A stretch of DNA of 64,000 nucleotides from Methanoculleus oceani (GTDB taxonomy: Archaea > Halobacteriota > Methanomicrobia > Methanomicrobiales > Methanoculleaceae): NCBI RefSeq assembly GCF_023702065.1, contig NZ_QFDM01000002.1, forward strand, positions 248,001-312,000, written 5' to 3'. The translations under genes and the position numbers were made by a program. Under the pieces are notes generated by a model. It did no database searches. It was not told the DNA's origin and saw nothing but the letters and a program-made list of their open reading frames with translations. This document shows positions 45,040 to 52,978 of the stretch, in pieces (position 1 is the first letter of the stretch; every line of letters begins with the position of its first letter).

Positions 45040-45468
45040 ATGAGTGAGATTGTCGGCGTCACCTTCCCCGTCCCGAAACACCTCATGCCCCGGTTCTTTC
45101 AGGACGGTAAAACCGTCTTCATCAAGCCCGCCACCGTCTTCAAAGAACTCCGGAGCGGCATGAAACTCGTCTTCTACCAGTCCCATGAGGATACCGGCTA
45201 CGTCGGGGAGGCGACGATCAAGCGGATCGTTATCAACGAAGATCCGCTCGCGTTCTTCGAAACCTTCGGCGATGCGGTCTTCCTCACCCGGGAGGAGGCC
45301 AAAGCCTACGTCGAAAGCCAGGAACGGTGGCAGGGGGTTCGGGTCAGGAAGGAGGCGCCCCGGAAGCGGTCCTGGATGGCGCTCGAACTCGCGGATATCC
45401 GGGAGTACGACACGGTCAAGAAACCCGAGCGGTTCGTCCCGGTCGGGGGAAGGTATCTGCGAGAATAA
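45040..45468 (+). CDS. DUF365 family protein (PUA-like)
   Basis: The 142-residue protein matches the archaeal DUF365 pattern: IVGVTFPVPKHLMPRFFQDG, TVFIKPATVFKELRSGMKLV and FYQSHEDTGYVGEATIKRI. The fold is thought to be PUA/ASCH-like, so an RNA- or modified-base-binding role is possible. No activity is established. GC content is high as in host genes, so it may mark the host side of the island. The message appears leaderless. Confidence 0.8.
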   Translation: MSEIVGVTFPVPKHLMPRFFQDGKTVFIKPATVFKELRSGMKLVFYQSHEDTGYVGEATIKRIVINEDPLAFFETFGDAVFLTREEAKAYVESQERWQGVRVRKEAPRKRSWMALELADIREYDTVKKPERFVPVGGRYLRE

Positions 45469-45604
45469 TTACCCCAATTTTCGAGGATGAAGATCATCAA
45501 CATCGCCGCTTCCAGCGACATCCGCCAGCCAGTCCCTTTTGAGCAGCTGCCGGAACCCCCCGACACAACCTACAAATACGATCCCGAATTCCAGCCAGGA
45601 GGCC

Positions 45605-46600
45605 TCATACCGCCCGACCGATCACGGCGACCAACCGATCAACCGCACCCGTCGGCAGGGTGTTCGCTCTTGTCGTTATGTATTCGCAGAGCCTGTTAGG
45701 GGTGGTGATATCGATGTGGGGATCCAGCCTCTGGCCGGGACGGCAACCCTGCACCGAAACGATAACGTTACGGGTCTTCGGCACGTCATTTCGTGCATAG
45801 TTCTTCCGCAGGTAGTACCAGAGCGCCAGGCTTGATCGTCTCACCTGGTAGACCAGTTTGTCAGATTTCTTCTCAATGTCTGAGAACTTCCAGTTCTTCG
45901 TCTCCACGACGAAGAGACCCGTCGGCCCTACGACGATGTGATCGATCTGGCTCGACTTGATGTAGTCATTCATCTCTCTCCAGTGGATGGGAGGATGAAA
46001 ACGCAGGTTCACATCGTTGAACAGATGGTACTCATCAGGCAGCCGGGAGAGGGCGGTGATGACCGCCTCCTCCCCGATGGCACCGATATAAAACGAGAGA
46101 TTATCGGCAATAAACGCATGGTTCGCAATAATGTTGCCGCACTCTTTGTTGACAAGTTCCGCCCTCTTCAGGATCAGCATCGCTCTCTCGTTTTGAACGC
46201 CGCACAGTTCCGACTTCAGGGCATTGAAGGGGCGGGTTATATGCCTGGACCGTAGAGAGACCGCTATCCAGCACTTGACTGTATAGCCCCATCGTGCCAG
46301 GATGTTCGCCGCATTGTCGCTCTTCGTCCTGAGTTCGGCGATCTCTGTATCAACTTCTGCCGTACGCCGGGCAATGCCCTCCTGAATCCGGGTATCGAGC
46401 TGGACTTCAGTGTCGCTCAGGCCGGCTATCCTCTCGTCCAGTTGGGCATTTACCGCTGCTTCGGTCTCGGTCAGGATCCCGGTATAATTGCTGTAAAAGT
46501 GGTGGATATCTTCAAATGTCCCCAGACTTCTTCCATCGACAGGTTTCAGTCCATCCAGCAGGTACTGCGTACTCCCGGATATCCCATGAACTACGACCAT
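45605..46600 (-). CDS. NERD-domain nuclease-like protein
   Basis: Residues 1-150 contain a long charged helical region (LTETEAAVNAQLDERIAGLS, RIQEGIARRTAEVDTEIAEL). A NERD domain follows from about residue 185: YIGAIGEEAVITALSRLPDE, then QIDHIVVGPTGLFVVETKNW with the D...E-x-K nuclease pattern. NERD proteins are presumed nucleases. The ATG at 46600 is preceded by GAGGAGA. The gene is isolated in the defence-rich stretch, with a 238-base gap on its upstream side. Confidence 0.82.
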   Translation of the reverse strand: MVVVHGISGSTQYLLDGLKPVDGRSLGTFEDIHHFYSNYTGILTETEAAVNAQLDERIAGLSDTEVQLDTRIQEGIARRTAEVDTEIAELRTKSDNAANILARWGYTVKCWIAVSLRSRHITRPFNALKSELCGVQNERAMLILKRAELVNKECGNIIANHAFIADNLSFYIGAIGEEAVITALSRLPDEYHLFNDVNLRFHPPIHWREMNDYIKSSQIDHIVVGPTGLFVVETKNWKFSDIEKKSDKLVYQVRRSSLALWYYLRKNYARNDVPKTRNVIVSVQGCRPGQRLDPHIDITTPNRLCEYITTRANTLPTGAVDRLVAVIGRAV

Positions 46601-46838
46601 AATCTCCTCGTTTCACCGCCCTCAGGGTATTGCCCAAATATCACCATGGACCCGTTGTGCTCTTCTCTTCCAGATTGACAATCTCTTCTCGGTCGTCAAA
46701 TACTTTCTGCCGGTACTCAACTCCCCGTTAGGCCAGACATCTAGCATAACGGCTCCAGATCAGTTATCCGGAGCAACAGAGACATTTAAGAATCTTTTTC
46801 GACTCCTCACTGAATAGTATACCATCAGGAGCAACTTA

Positions 46839-47609
46839 ATGGCAGATTTCCTCGACGCACCGGGGGTAAGTGCAGCATTCATCGAGATCATCAAAAACGC
46901 TGAGGAGCAAATCTTCATCGCCTCTCCCTACATCAGCCTGACCCCGCACAACAAGAAATACCTCCAGAGCATTGACGACAAAAAGGTCCCCATCGACATC
47001 GTCTACCGGAGCGACACAAACCCTAAGCAGGAAGATCTGGTATTTCTCAAACAGTTGCAGAGCGCTCAACTCTACAAGTGCAACGACCTCCACGCCAAAT
47101 GCTACATCAACGAAAAGTTCGGCGTAATCACCTCGATGAACCTCTACGAGCACTCTCAGAGCAACAACTGGGAGATGGGTGTCCGATTCTTCCGGGAGAC
47201 CGATCCCGACCTCTACACTCAGACCCTCGAAGAAGTTGAAAGGATCCTGCAGGCAAGCAGCCCGGAGAGCAACGACCAAACGGCTGCAGCAGTCACCGCG
47301 AGTCAACGGACCTATGAGCCGAGAAAACCCACCAGAACCATATCACCGAAGCTGAAAGCCCCTCCGAAGAAAGGATTGTTTGAGAAGGTCGTGGATTCAG
47401 TGCTGGGAGAGACCGCGTACTGCATTCGGTGCGGGAAGACAATCGATTATAACCCGGAGAAGCCGTACTGCCCAAAGTGCTTTGCTTCCTGGGCCCGCTT
47501 CAACAACCCGGACTACAAGGAGAAGGTATGCCACAAGTGCGGGGCCAAATATGCAACGACAAAAACACGCCCGGTCTGCAATGACTGCTACAAGACCTAC
47601 TATCGGTGA
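46839..47609 (+). CDS. Phospholipase D-like protein with C-terminal zinc ribbons
   Basis: The first 140 residues form a single PLD half-domain: EIIKNAEEQIFIASPYISLT and the HKD-type motif LHAKCYINEKFGVITSMNLY (H-x-K). The last 70 residues hold two zinc-ribbon-like groups (YCIRCGKT with YCPKCFASWA, and VCHKCGAKY with VCNDCYKTYYR). A dimer would be needed for a full PLD site, which could act on DNA or RNA as in DrmC- or Nuc-type nucleases. The ATG at 46839 follows AGGAGCAACTTA. The end of the gene is repeated 69 bases downstream. Confidence 0.8.
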   Translation: MADFLDAPGVSAAFIEIIKNAEEQIFIASPYISLTPHNKKYLQSIDDKKVPIDIVYRSDTNPKQEDLVFLKQLQSAQLYKCNDLHAKCYINEKFGVITSMNLYEHSQSNNWEMGVRFFRETDPDLYTQTLEEVERILQASSPESNDQTAAAVTASQRTYEPRKPTRTISPKLKAPPKKGLFEKVVDSVLGETAYCIRCGKTIDYNPEKPYCPKCFASWARFNNPDYKEKVCHKCGAKYATTKTRPVCNDCYKTYYR

Positions 47610-47681
47610 GGGCACGGTCACGCTGTGGATTGCGCCGGCGAGGGCTGCAATGACTGCTACAAGACCTACTATCGGTGAGGG
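47576..47681 (+). repeat. 37-bp direct repeat at the end of the PLD gene
   Basis: Bases 47576-47612 are repeated exactly at 47645-47681, an offset of 69 bases (23 codons). The repeat covers the codons for CNDCYKTYYR, the stop and GGG. The second copy therefore encodes the same protein tail and stop outside the gene, just before the next start codon. Confidence 0.9.
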
Positions 47682-47687
47682 TAGACG

Positions 47688-48008
47688 ATGAGGGAGAACT
47701 CTCCGCCAGCAGGTGACTGCTGCAACGGCCTCTTCGGTGCGTTTGAGTTCACGCGGTTTCAGGATGCAGAACCGCCGAAGCGAAAAAGAGTCTATGTCAT
47801 CCGGATTCACCGGCGTGGAACTCCAGTCGAAGAAGTCCACGATAAGGCCATCGGTCTGGCCGGGTCAATCGGCCTGGGCAGTGTGGCGGGGCGGTTTCTT
47901 CGCAGCCGACTTGGCCGGCTCTCAAAGATCGGCGACTGCCCAACGATCTACATCGGGTCAGCAGGGACACCCATAACCCAGAGGAACAGCAAAAAGACGG
48001 TATACTAA
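47688..48008 (+). CDS. Cut-short GIY-YIG-like protein
   Basis: The 106-residue frame begins 7 bases after the repeat. The segment RVYVIRIHRRGTP and, after an insertion, CPTIYIGSAGTPITQRN fit the first two strands of a GIY-YIG nuclease fold. It then stops at KKTVY, where complete proteins would continue for at least another 60 residues with the catalytic Arg, Glu and Asn. It is thus probably a truncated, inactive gene, or the GIY-YIG match is partial. It ends 24 bases before the convergent DarG gene. Confidence 0.5.
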   Translation: MRENSPPAGDCCNGLFGAFEFTRFQDAEPPKRKRVYVIRIHRRGTPVEEVHDKAIGLAGSIGLGSVAGRFLRSRLGRLSKIGDCPTIYIGSAGTPITQRNSKKTVY

Positions 48009-48032
48009 CAGAACTTCAGATAAATGAGGTTA

Positions 48033-49157
48033 TTATAGTACCTCACCAACCGGCAACTCACTACTAAATTTAACCGTGATCCACTTCAACATCGCGAGAT
48101 TGCGGATTGCAGAAGCGATCTTCCTGCACTTTTGAGGGTTATTCCATCCCTTTTTCCACGAGAAGATATAGTCAAACAATTCTTGCTCAGATATCGGCCT
48201 TCCGGATCTTTTCTCCATTAGTTCTTTGTATGCATAATAGACTGTAGTTACTTCTTCAGCTTGTTCTGTATTTCTTATTCTACTGAACAGATCGACAGTC
48301 TTCTCTATCTCCGGCTCAAGCTCAGCCAATTGCTTCGTATATTTTTGCCGTATTTTTGGATATTCGGGGCCTGTTGAAACGACTATCATGCGACCGTTCT
48401 GATTCTCAACGATCAGATTGCTATTTGCAAAATGATGGATTGTCTTTTTGACATCCTCTGGTGAAAACGGCCCGAAGTAACCTTTCTGAAATTTGAACTT
48501 TGTATCCAGCCCTGTTTCAGTAATAATAAAGCAAATCTTCTGAAAAATAACCCTCCCCACCGTTGCTGTATGTGTCTGGTTTTCAAGCCGGCTCAGCACC
48601 TCGAGGATTGCAAGCTTTTCCGGCGTTAGTTCATTTCGCCTGGGATTTATATGATTATAGTCTTCGAGGAGAACCTTTTGAGAGAGGAATTCCTTACTTA
48701 ACTCAATAGGCGGTGTTCCAAATGGAGCATATATCTCAACCGGGATCTCAACCTCCGATAATTTTTGGTACATGATACGGCCGATAATACGCCAGTTCTG
48801 ACCGCCGTTCCCGCACCCTAGCGGCGGAAATGCAACAGATTGTATACCCCAGTCTTTGTAATTAGCGACGAAATAGTCTAATCCCGTAACAATATCCTCG
48901 ATGCGGGATGATGAGCGCCAGTGGTCTTTCGTTGGAAAGTTAATTATCGAATTGCCAAACACATCGCTGTAATGGTACGGGATCCCGGGTTTGACCTGGT
49001 TGTTCTTGCACCTTCTGACGTAATCACGATACATATCGGGATATCTTTGTTTGAAGAGTAGAGCAATCCCTTTCCCCATAACACCCACACAGTTCACGGT
49101 ATTTACCAGTGTCTGTGCCTTGCTCTGGAAAATGTCTCCAACCAGGATATCCACCAT
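48033..49157 (-). CDS. darG: DarG antitoxin: macro-domain DNA ADP-ribosyl glycohydrolase
   Basis: Residues 1-160 are a macro domain: VDILVGDIFQSKAQTLVNTV, NCVGVMGKGIALLFKQRYPD and FPPLGCGNGGQNW, the loops that bind ADP-ribose. The C-terminal half (LTPEKLAILEVLSRLENQTH, FQKGYFGPFSPEDVKKTIHH) matches the extension of DarG that also binds the toxin. At 374 residues the length is normal. It follows DarT by 1 base, so the pair is one operon. DarG removes ADP-ribose from thymidine bases modified by DarT and neutralises the toxin. Confidence 0.9.
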   Translation of the reverse strand: MVDILVGDIFQSKAQTLVNTVNCVGVMGKGIALLFKQRYPDMYRDYVRRCKNNQVKPGIPYHYSDVFGNSIINFPTKDHWRSSSRIEDIVTGLDYFVANYKDWGIQSVAFPPLGCGNGGQNWRIIGRIMYQKLSEVEIPVEIYAPFGTPPIELSKEFLSQKVLLEDYNHINPRRNELTPEKLAILEVLSRLENQTHTATVGRVIFQKICFIITETGLDTKFKFQKGYFGPFSPEDVKKTIHHFANSNLIVENQNGRMIVVSTGPEYPKIRQKYTKQLAELEPEIEKTVDLFSRIRNTEQAEEVTTVYYAYKELMEKRSGRPISEQELFDYIFSWKKGWNNPQKCRKIASAIRNLAMLKWITVKFSSELPVGEVL

Positions 49158-49158
49158 G

Positions 49159-49773
49159 TTATCTCTCCCTCCTTCGAATCTGCATATTAAAGAACATGTC
49201 CGGGTAGACCAGGATCTCTCGATCAAAGCCCGCTCTTAGTAAACTCTCCTTTGAGTGTTCACTTGTCACATACGCTCCCACAATATGTTTTGCAGTTACA
49301 ATATGCGGAACCAGGACTTCCGCACATATAATGCTTTTATGTTCCCATTCTTCAATCTGATCATCATGCTTCCAATATCTTGCATAGATTCTTTCCACAT
49401 CAAGCTTTCCCACGGATTCCGAAAGTGTGTAGAATGTTACATAATCGCTCGAAGCATTTCTGTCCGTCAGCACAACACCAAGATGCTCGATCACACCCCT
49501 ATCAATCCTTAAAATACAAAGATCCTCCGAGACATTTTTCATCAAACGAAATAGCATTGGATTCCTGGCATTTAAGTAGAGGTTCACATATCTGTGAAGA
49601 GGCAGACCCCCAGGGATTCTTTTTTTCGCCCTCCGCTCCTGCACCTCTCCCAATGCAACAGAAGTATGTGCTACAGTTGAAGCCATTTCATAGCACAAAA
49701 TTCCGTTCTCTAGTATCGAAGGAATATTTGTGATAGCGACTATATATTGAAGCTCCTGGATGTATTCATGCAT
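49159..49773 (-). CDS. darT: DarT toxin: ssDNA thymidine ADP-ribosyltransferase
   Basis: The 204-residue protein has the DarT (DUF4433) layout: VAITNIPSILENGILCYEMA at the N-terminus, then LHRYVNLYLNARNPMLFRL with the conserved N-x-R-N-P-M-L motif, and HKSIICAEVLVPHIVTAKHI with the catalytic glutamate. Using NAD, DarT modifies thymidines in single-stranded DNA and blocks replication, acting in antiphage abortive infection. Both key residues are present, so it should be active. Its TATA box (GGTTTAAATC, 49800-49809 on the minus strand) lies 27-36 bases upstream. Confidence 0.9.
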   Translation of the reverse strand: MHEYIQELQYIVAITNIPSILENGILCYEMASTVAHTSVALGEVQERRAKKRIPGGLPLHRYVNLYLNARNPMLFRLMKNVSEDLCILRIDRGVIEHLGVVLTDRNASSDYVTFYTLSESVGKLDVERIYARYWKHDDQIEEWEHKSIICAEVLVPHIVTAKHIVGAYVTSEHSKESLLRAGFDREILVYPDMFFNMQIRRRER

Positions 49774-49799
49774 CTATTTGCTTTCTTAGACTCTCATTA

Positions 49800-49809
49800 G
49801 ATTTAAACC
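49800..49809 (-). promoter_or_regulatory. TATA box for the darTG operon
   Basis: GGTTTAAATC on the minus strand, 27-36 bases before the darT start at 49773. Confidence 0.45.
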
Positions 49810-49974
49810 AATATCAACTGTCAGGCAGTTCTTAAAGCCGATTTAAAACATTTGGGCCTGGGCGACGATGACGGCGAGAGCAAAAAAAGGGAACATAACA
49901 GCGCCCATGCAAATTTCCTTCGAATAAAACCAACACCCATATCTCCCCGACCCCCGATCTCTCCTGCAACAACA

Positions 49975-51123
49975 ATGGACCTCGCCCAGTACCGCCGGAT
50001 CAACACCATCATCGAACGCGACAGCGCCGACGCGACCTACAAGTACGCCCTCCTCCGGGGCGTCATCGAGATCTGCCAGCAGTCCTCGCACCTGCGGGAG
50101 GAGGACGGTGATGCGGTCTCGTTCCCCCTCGGGCTGCTCGTCGAGAAGTGGCTGCTCTACTACTATCCCATCTTTGCAGCCCCGGCGTTCATCCCGCAGA
50201 AGAATGGGGAGACGCCGGACCAGGAGACCGGCAAGGCCGTCTCGTTCCGGAAGCACTTCGTGCCGGTCATCGACTACTACCGGGACCGGGGCGGGATCTC
50301 GGTCTTCTACAACGACTATGCCCGCGGGACCATGCCGGCCGAGATCCGGCCCGCATTCCGGACGCTCGTGAAAGCGATCCGGAAGACCATCACGGAGATG
50401 CCGATGAAGCACCTCGGCTACTCGCAGTCAAAGGAGCACTACTCCGTCTTCGACTACGACCGGCAGTACCGCGTCTCCCGGGAGAGCCCGGTCGACCGGA
50501 CCTCCCTGATCGAGAACTCCGGCCGGTTCTCCCTCTCCCGCGACCTCTGCACGGTATTCGAGCACTTCGGGGGCTTCATCTCCGGGGAGGAGTGCCTCTT
50601 GAAGAAGTGGGCCGAGTTCACCGCGGCCGCGGACAAGACCGGGACCGTCACCGAGGAGTGCATGCTCTCGCTGCTCACGAAGACCCCAACGACCGAGCGG
50701 GCGGTCGCGGATGCGAGGAACATCTACCAGTCAATCTTTGCGGAGGAGGGGGCGCTCGCCTGCGTCTGGTCGGGGAAGGCCATCCGCTCGCCGGAGGCGA
50801 TGCACATCGACCACGTCCTCCCGTTCTCGGTCTGGAAGAACAACGACCTCTGGAACCTCCTCCCCACCCTCGATTCCGTCAACGCCCAGAAACGCGACCG
50901 CATCCCCGACCCTTCGCTCCTCAAGTCCCGCCGGGACTGCATCATCGGCTACTGGGACCTCCTCCACGACCACGCCCCCCGCCCGTTCGAGCGGGAGATC
51001 GCAGTCTCGCTCCTCGGCCTGGAGGCACCGGGGAGCGGCTGGCAGGACCGGGCGTTTGAGCACCTCGCCGAAAAATGCGCCTACCTCATCCACGTCCGGG
51101 GGTACGCAGCATGGGCCCCCTGA
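49975..51123 (+). CDS. HNH endonuclease-type protein
   Basis: The 382-residue protein has a long N-terminal region of unknown role (DLAQYRRINTIIERDSADAT, KYALLRGVIEICQQSSHL) and a C-terminal HNH nuclease: LACVWSGKAIRSPEAMHIDH, VLPFSVWKNNDLWNLLPTL and SVNAQKRDRIPDP, where H-x-D-H, N-L-L-P and N...K-R carry the metal and catalytic residues. I start at the ATG at 49975, since upstream residues look non-coding. The 200-base gap before it is shared with darT. It overlaps the HIT gene by 13 bases. It is probably a defence nuclease, target unknown. Confidence 0.82.
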   Translation: MDLAQYRRINTIIERDSADATYKYALLRGVIEICQQSSHLREEDGDAVSFPLGLLVEKWLLYYYPIFAAPAFIPQKNGETPDQETGKAVSFRKHFVPVIDYYRDRGGISVFYNDYARGTMPAEIRPAFRTLVKAIRKTITEMPMKHLGYSQSKEHYSVFDYDRQYRVSRESPVDRTSLIENSGRFSLSRDLCTVFEHFGGFISGEECLLKKWAEFTAAADKTGTVTEECMLSLLTKTPTTERAVADARNIYQSIFAEEGALACVWSGKAIRSPEAMHIDHVLPFSVWKNNDLWNLLPTLDSVNAQKRDRIPDPSLLKSRRDCIIGYWDLLHDHAPRPFEREIAVSLLGLEAPGSGWQDRAFEHLAEKCAYLIHVRGYAAWAP

Positions 51124-51488
51124 CCTGCCCGTTCTGCAACCCTCCAAAAGAGGAGATCGTGCTTGCAAACGATCTTTGCTACGCCCGCTACGATAAATAT
51201 CCAGCAAGCCCCGGCCACCTCCTCGTCATCCCCTCCCGCCACGTCGTCGGCTTCTTCGACGCGACGGACGAGGAGCATGCCGCCCTCCTCGCCCTCATCC
51301 GGGAGGCAAAAGACCTCCTCGACGGCCGGTTCCGCCCCGACGGCTACAACGTCGGCGTGAATGTAGGGGAAGCCGCCGGCCAGACGGTGATGCACCTCCA
51401 CGTCCACGTCATCCCGCGATACGCCGGGGACGTGGAGGACCCGCGGGGCGGGGTAAGGGGGGCGATCCCGGAGAGGCGGGGATATTAA
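51111..51488 (+). CDS. HIT family nucleotide hydrolase
   Basis: A 125-residue HIT protein beginning TCPFCNPPKEEIVLANDLCY, with YPASPGHLLVIPSRHV and the catalytic histidine triad MHLHVHVIPRYAGD. HIT proteins hydrolyse AMP or ADP conjugates. The ATG at 51111 lies inside the last codons of the HNH gene (13-base overlap), so expression is linked. A HIT hydrolase behind a nuclease gene could be incidental. Confidence 0.88.
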   Translation: MGPLTCPFCNPPKEEIVLANDLCYARYDKYPASPGHLLVIPSRHVVGFFDATDEEHAALLALIREAKDLLDGRFRPDGYNVGVNVGEAAGQTVMHLHVHVIPRYAGDVEDPRGGVRGAIPERRGY

Positions 51489-51568
51489 GGAAGATCTTCT
51501 CCGGCCTCCACTCACCACCAAATTTATCGGATCTCCCTCCCATCCATTATCTATCAGGTGAAGCGGCT

Positions 51569-51829
51569 ATGACCGATGTTACCATCACTGTCCCCCAGGA
51601 TATCGTCCAGGCGCTTCGGCTCCCTCCCGACGCCGTTGCCGCCGAACTGCAGCGGGAACTCGCCGTGGCGCTCTACCAGCGGGGCATTCTCTCCTCCGGG
51701 AAGGCGGCGGCTCTTGCAGGGATGACCCGGTGGGAGTGGGAGGAACTGCTCGGGGCACGGAAGATTCCCCGGCATTATGCCGACGAGGACCTTGATAGGG
51801 ACATTGCCTATGCCACTCGCGGTCAGTAA
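51569..51829 (+). CDS. UPF0175 family antitoxin
   Basis: The 86-residue protein matches UPF0175 (COG2886): VPQDIVQALRLPPDAVAAEL, then YQRGILSSGKAAALAGMTRW and EWEELLGARKIPRHYADEDL. Such proteins are DNA-binding antitoxins that usually precede a DUF3368 PIN-domain toxin whose start overlaps their stop. Only a stub of such a toxin is left here (51810 onwards), so the antitoxin seems orphaned. Confidence 0.85.
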   Translation: MTDVTITVPQDIVQALRLPPDAVAAELQRELAVALYQRGILSSGKAAALAGMTRWEWEELLGARKIPRHYADEDLDRDIAYATRGQ

Positions 51830-51845
51830 CTCCTCACAGATCGTC
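51810..51845 (+). pseudogene. Stub of a DUF3368 PIN-domain toxin
   Basis: An ATG overlapping the UPF0175 stop opens MPLAVSNSSQIV, matching the first residues of DUF3368 toxins (VVSNSSPLI...), including the first PIN aspartate/asparagine position. After about nine codons the similarity ends and the sequence no longer looks coding, although the frame stays open to 52025. This is best read as the 5' scar of a deleted toxin gene. Confidence 0.5.
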
Positions 51846-51921
51846 CGATGTCACCACCCCCGAGCTCCCGGCCATCACCCGCTCTCCGCCGGGTGTTCTC
51901 CTGTCTCCGGAGTCCGCCGCC

Positions 51922-52368
51922 CTACTCTTCACGGACCGGGATCTCGACCCCCTGCTCGGGAACCTTCTTCAGCCGCACCGCCAGCACGCCGTTTTCGAGG
52001 GCGGCCGTCGCACCTTCTTCCGTGACGTCTGCGGGAAGGTTCACAATCCGGGTCATCTCCCCGGACAGCCTCTCCCTGACGGCGTAGCCTTCCCGCTCTT
52101 CCACCTCCCTCTTTCGGACGGTGATCCGCAGCGTTTCCGGACCGGTGAGCCGTATCGCGACATCGCTGCTCTCCAGCCCCGGGAGGTCGGCGACGAGCAC
52201 GACCTCATCCTCGATCTCCCGGACGTCGACCGGAATCCCTGCACCCCGGATCACGGGCATCATCCGCTGCACGGGCGCCGCCACCATCTCATGGAGCCGC
52301 CGGTGCATCTCGCACATCCCCGGGCCGAATGCCCTCTGAAACGGGCACGCTGATTCGTTCTCTTCCAT
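51922..52368 (-). CDS. Hsp20/alpha-crystallin family chaperone
   Basis: The 148-residue small heat-shock protein has the alpha-crystallin domain: PVDVREIEDEVVLVADLPGL, ESSDVAIRLTGPETLRITVR, SGEMTRIVNLPADVTEEGAT and ALENGVLAVRLKKVPEQG. It forms ATP-independent holdase oligomers. The ATG at 52368 is preceded by GGAGGAGTTGAGAGT. TATA-like CTTATATGGG lies at 52411-52420 on the minus strand. Confidence 0.92.
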   Translation of the reverse strand: MEENESACPFQRAFGPGMCEMHRRLHEMVAAPVQRMMPVIRGAGIPVDVREIEDEVVLVADLPGLESSDVAIRLTGPETLRITVRKREVEEREGYAVRERLSGEMTRIVNLPADVTEEGATAALENGVLAVRLKKVPEQGVEIPVREE

Positions 52369-52410
52369 ACTCTCAACTCCTCCAGGTGTCGTGCAGCCTA
52401 CACGCTCTCG

Positions 52411-52420
52411 CCCATATAAG
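52411..52420 (-). promoter_or_regulatory. TATA box for the Hsp20 gene
   Basis: CTTATATGGG on the minus strand, 43-52 bases before the start at 52368, with a GGAGGAG ribosome site in the short leader. Confidence 0.5.
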
Positions 52421-52588
52421 TTCTTCCCGGGGTCGCCCCCGGAACCATCGAGAAGGGCCCTCATCTCCAGATTCCCCGGCACGTATCCACGAGCGCCACA
52501 TGAACAACCTTTTTCCCAATCGCCCCCAACACTTCAGCATTCTGCCCGATCCGGCACCCGGAGAGCGGGCGGGGAGCTGCGAGAGCGT

Positions 52589-52978
52589 ATGGAGGAGTTC
52601 ACCGTCGAGGAAGTCATCGGCTACCAGGTCGAGATCATCCGGGCAAGCGGCGTCGAGGAAGACCGGGGTCTCGAGGGGCGGCTGCTCAACCCGGGAAACC
52701 TCGACTTCGTCATCGCCGTCGGCAACCGTATTCCCGATCCGTTCGAGAGGGCCGCGTTTATGCTCCACGGTATTGTAACAGGGCATCCGTTCGTTCAGGG
52801 AAATAAGCGGATCGCGTTTCTGCTCGCAGCTCTCATCCTGCTCAGGACCCCGGAACGGTATGTCATCGCAAGCTCCGATGCGGAGAACAATGCCTTTGTA
52901 CGGGACGTTGCCGGGGGCGACAAGACCCGAAAAGACGTTCTTGACTGGCTGCACGTGGTCGTAAAAAGAGGTCGATGA
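52589..52978 (+). CDS. Doc/Fic-type death-on-curing toxin
   Basis: The 129-residue protein has the Doc pattern: DPFERAAFMLHGIVTGHPFV followed by QGNKRIAFLLAALIL. The Fic motif is HPFVQGNKR, where Q replaces the usual acidic residue and K-R follows N as in Doc, which phosphorylates EF-Tu. The end is TRKDVLDWLHVVVKRGR. The ATG at 52589 follows GAGAGCG. Doc toxins normally follow a small antitoxin gene, but none is recognisable in the 220 bases upstream. Confidence 0.8.
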   Translation: MEEFTVEEVIGYQVEIIRASGVEEDRGLEGRLLNPGNLDFVIAVGNRIPDPFERAAFMLHGIVTGHPFVQGNKRIAFLLAALILLRTPERYVIASSDAENNAFVRDVAGGDKTRKDVLDWLHVVVKRGR

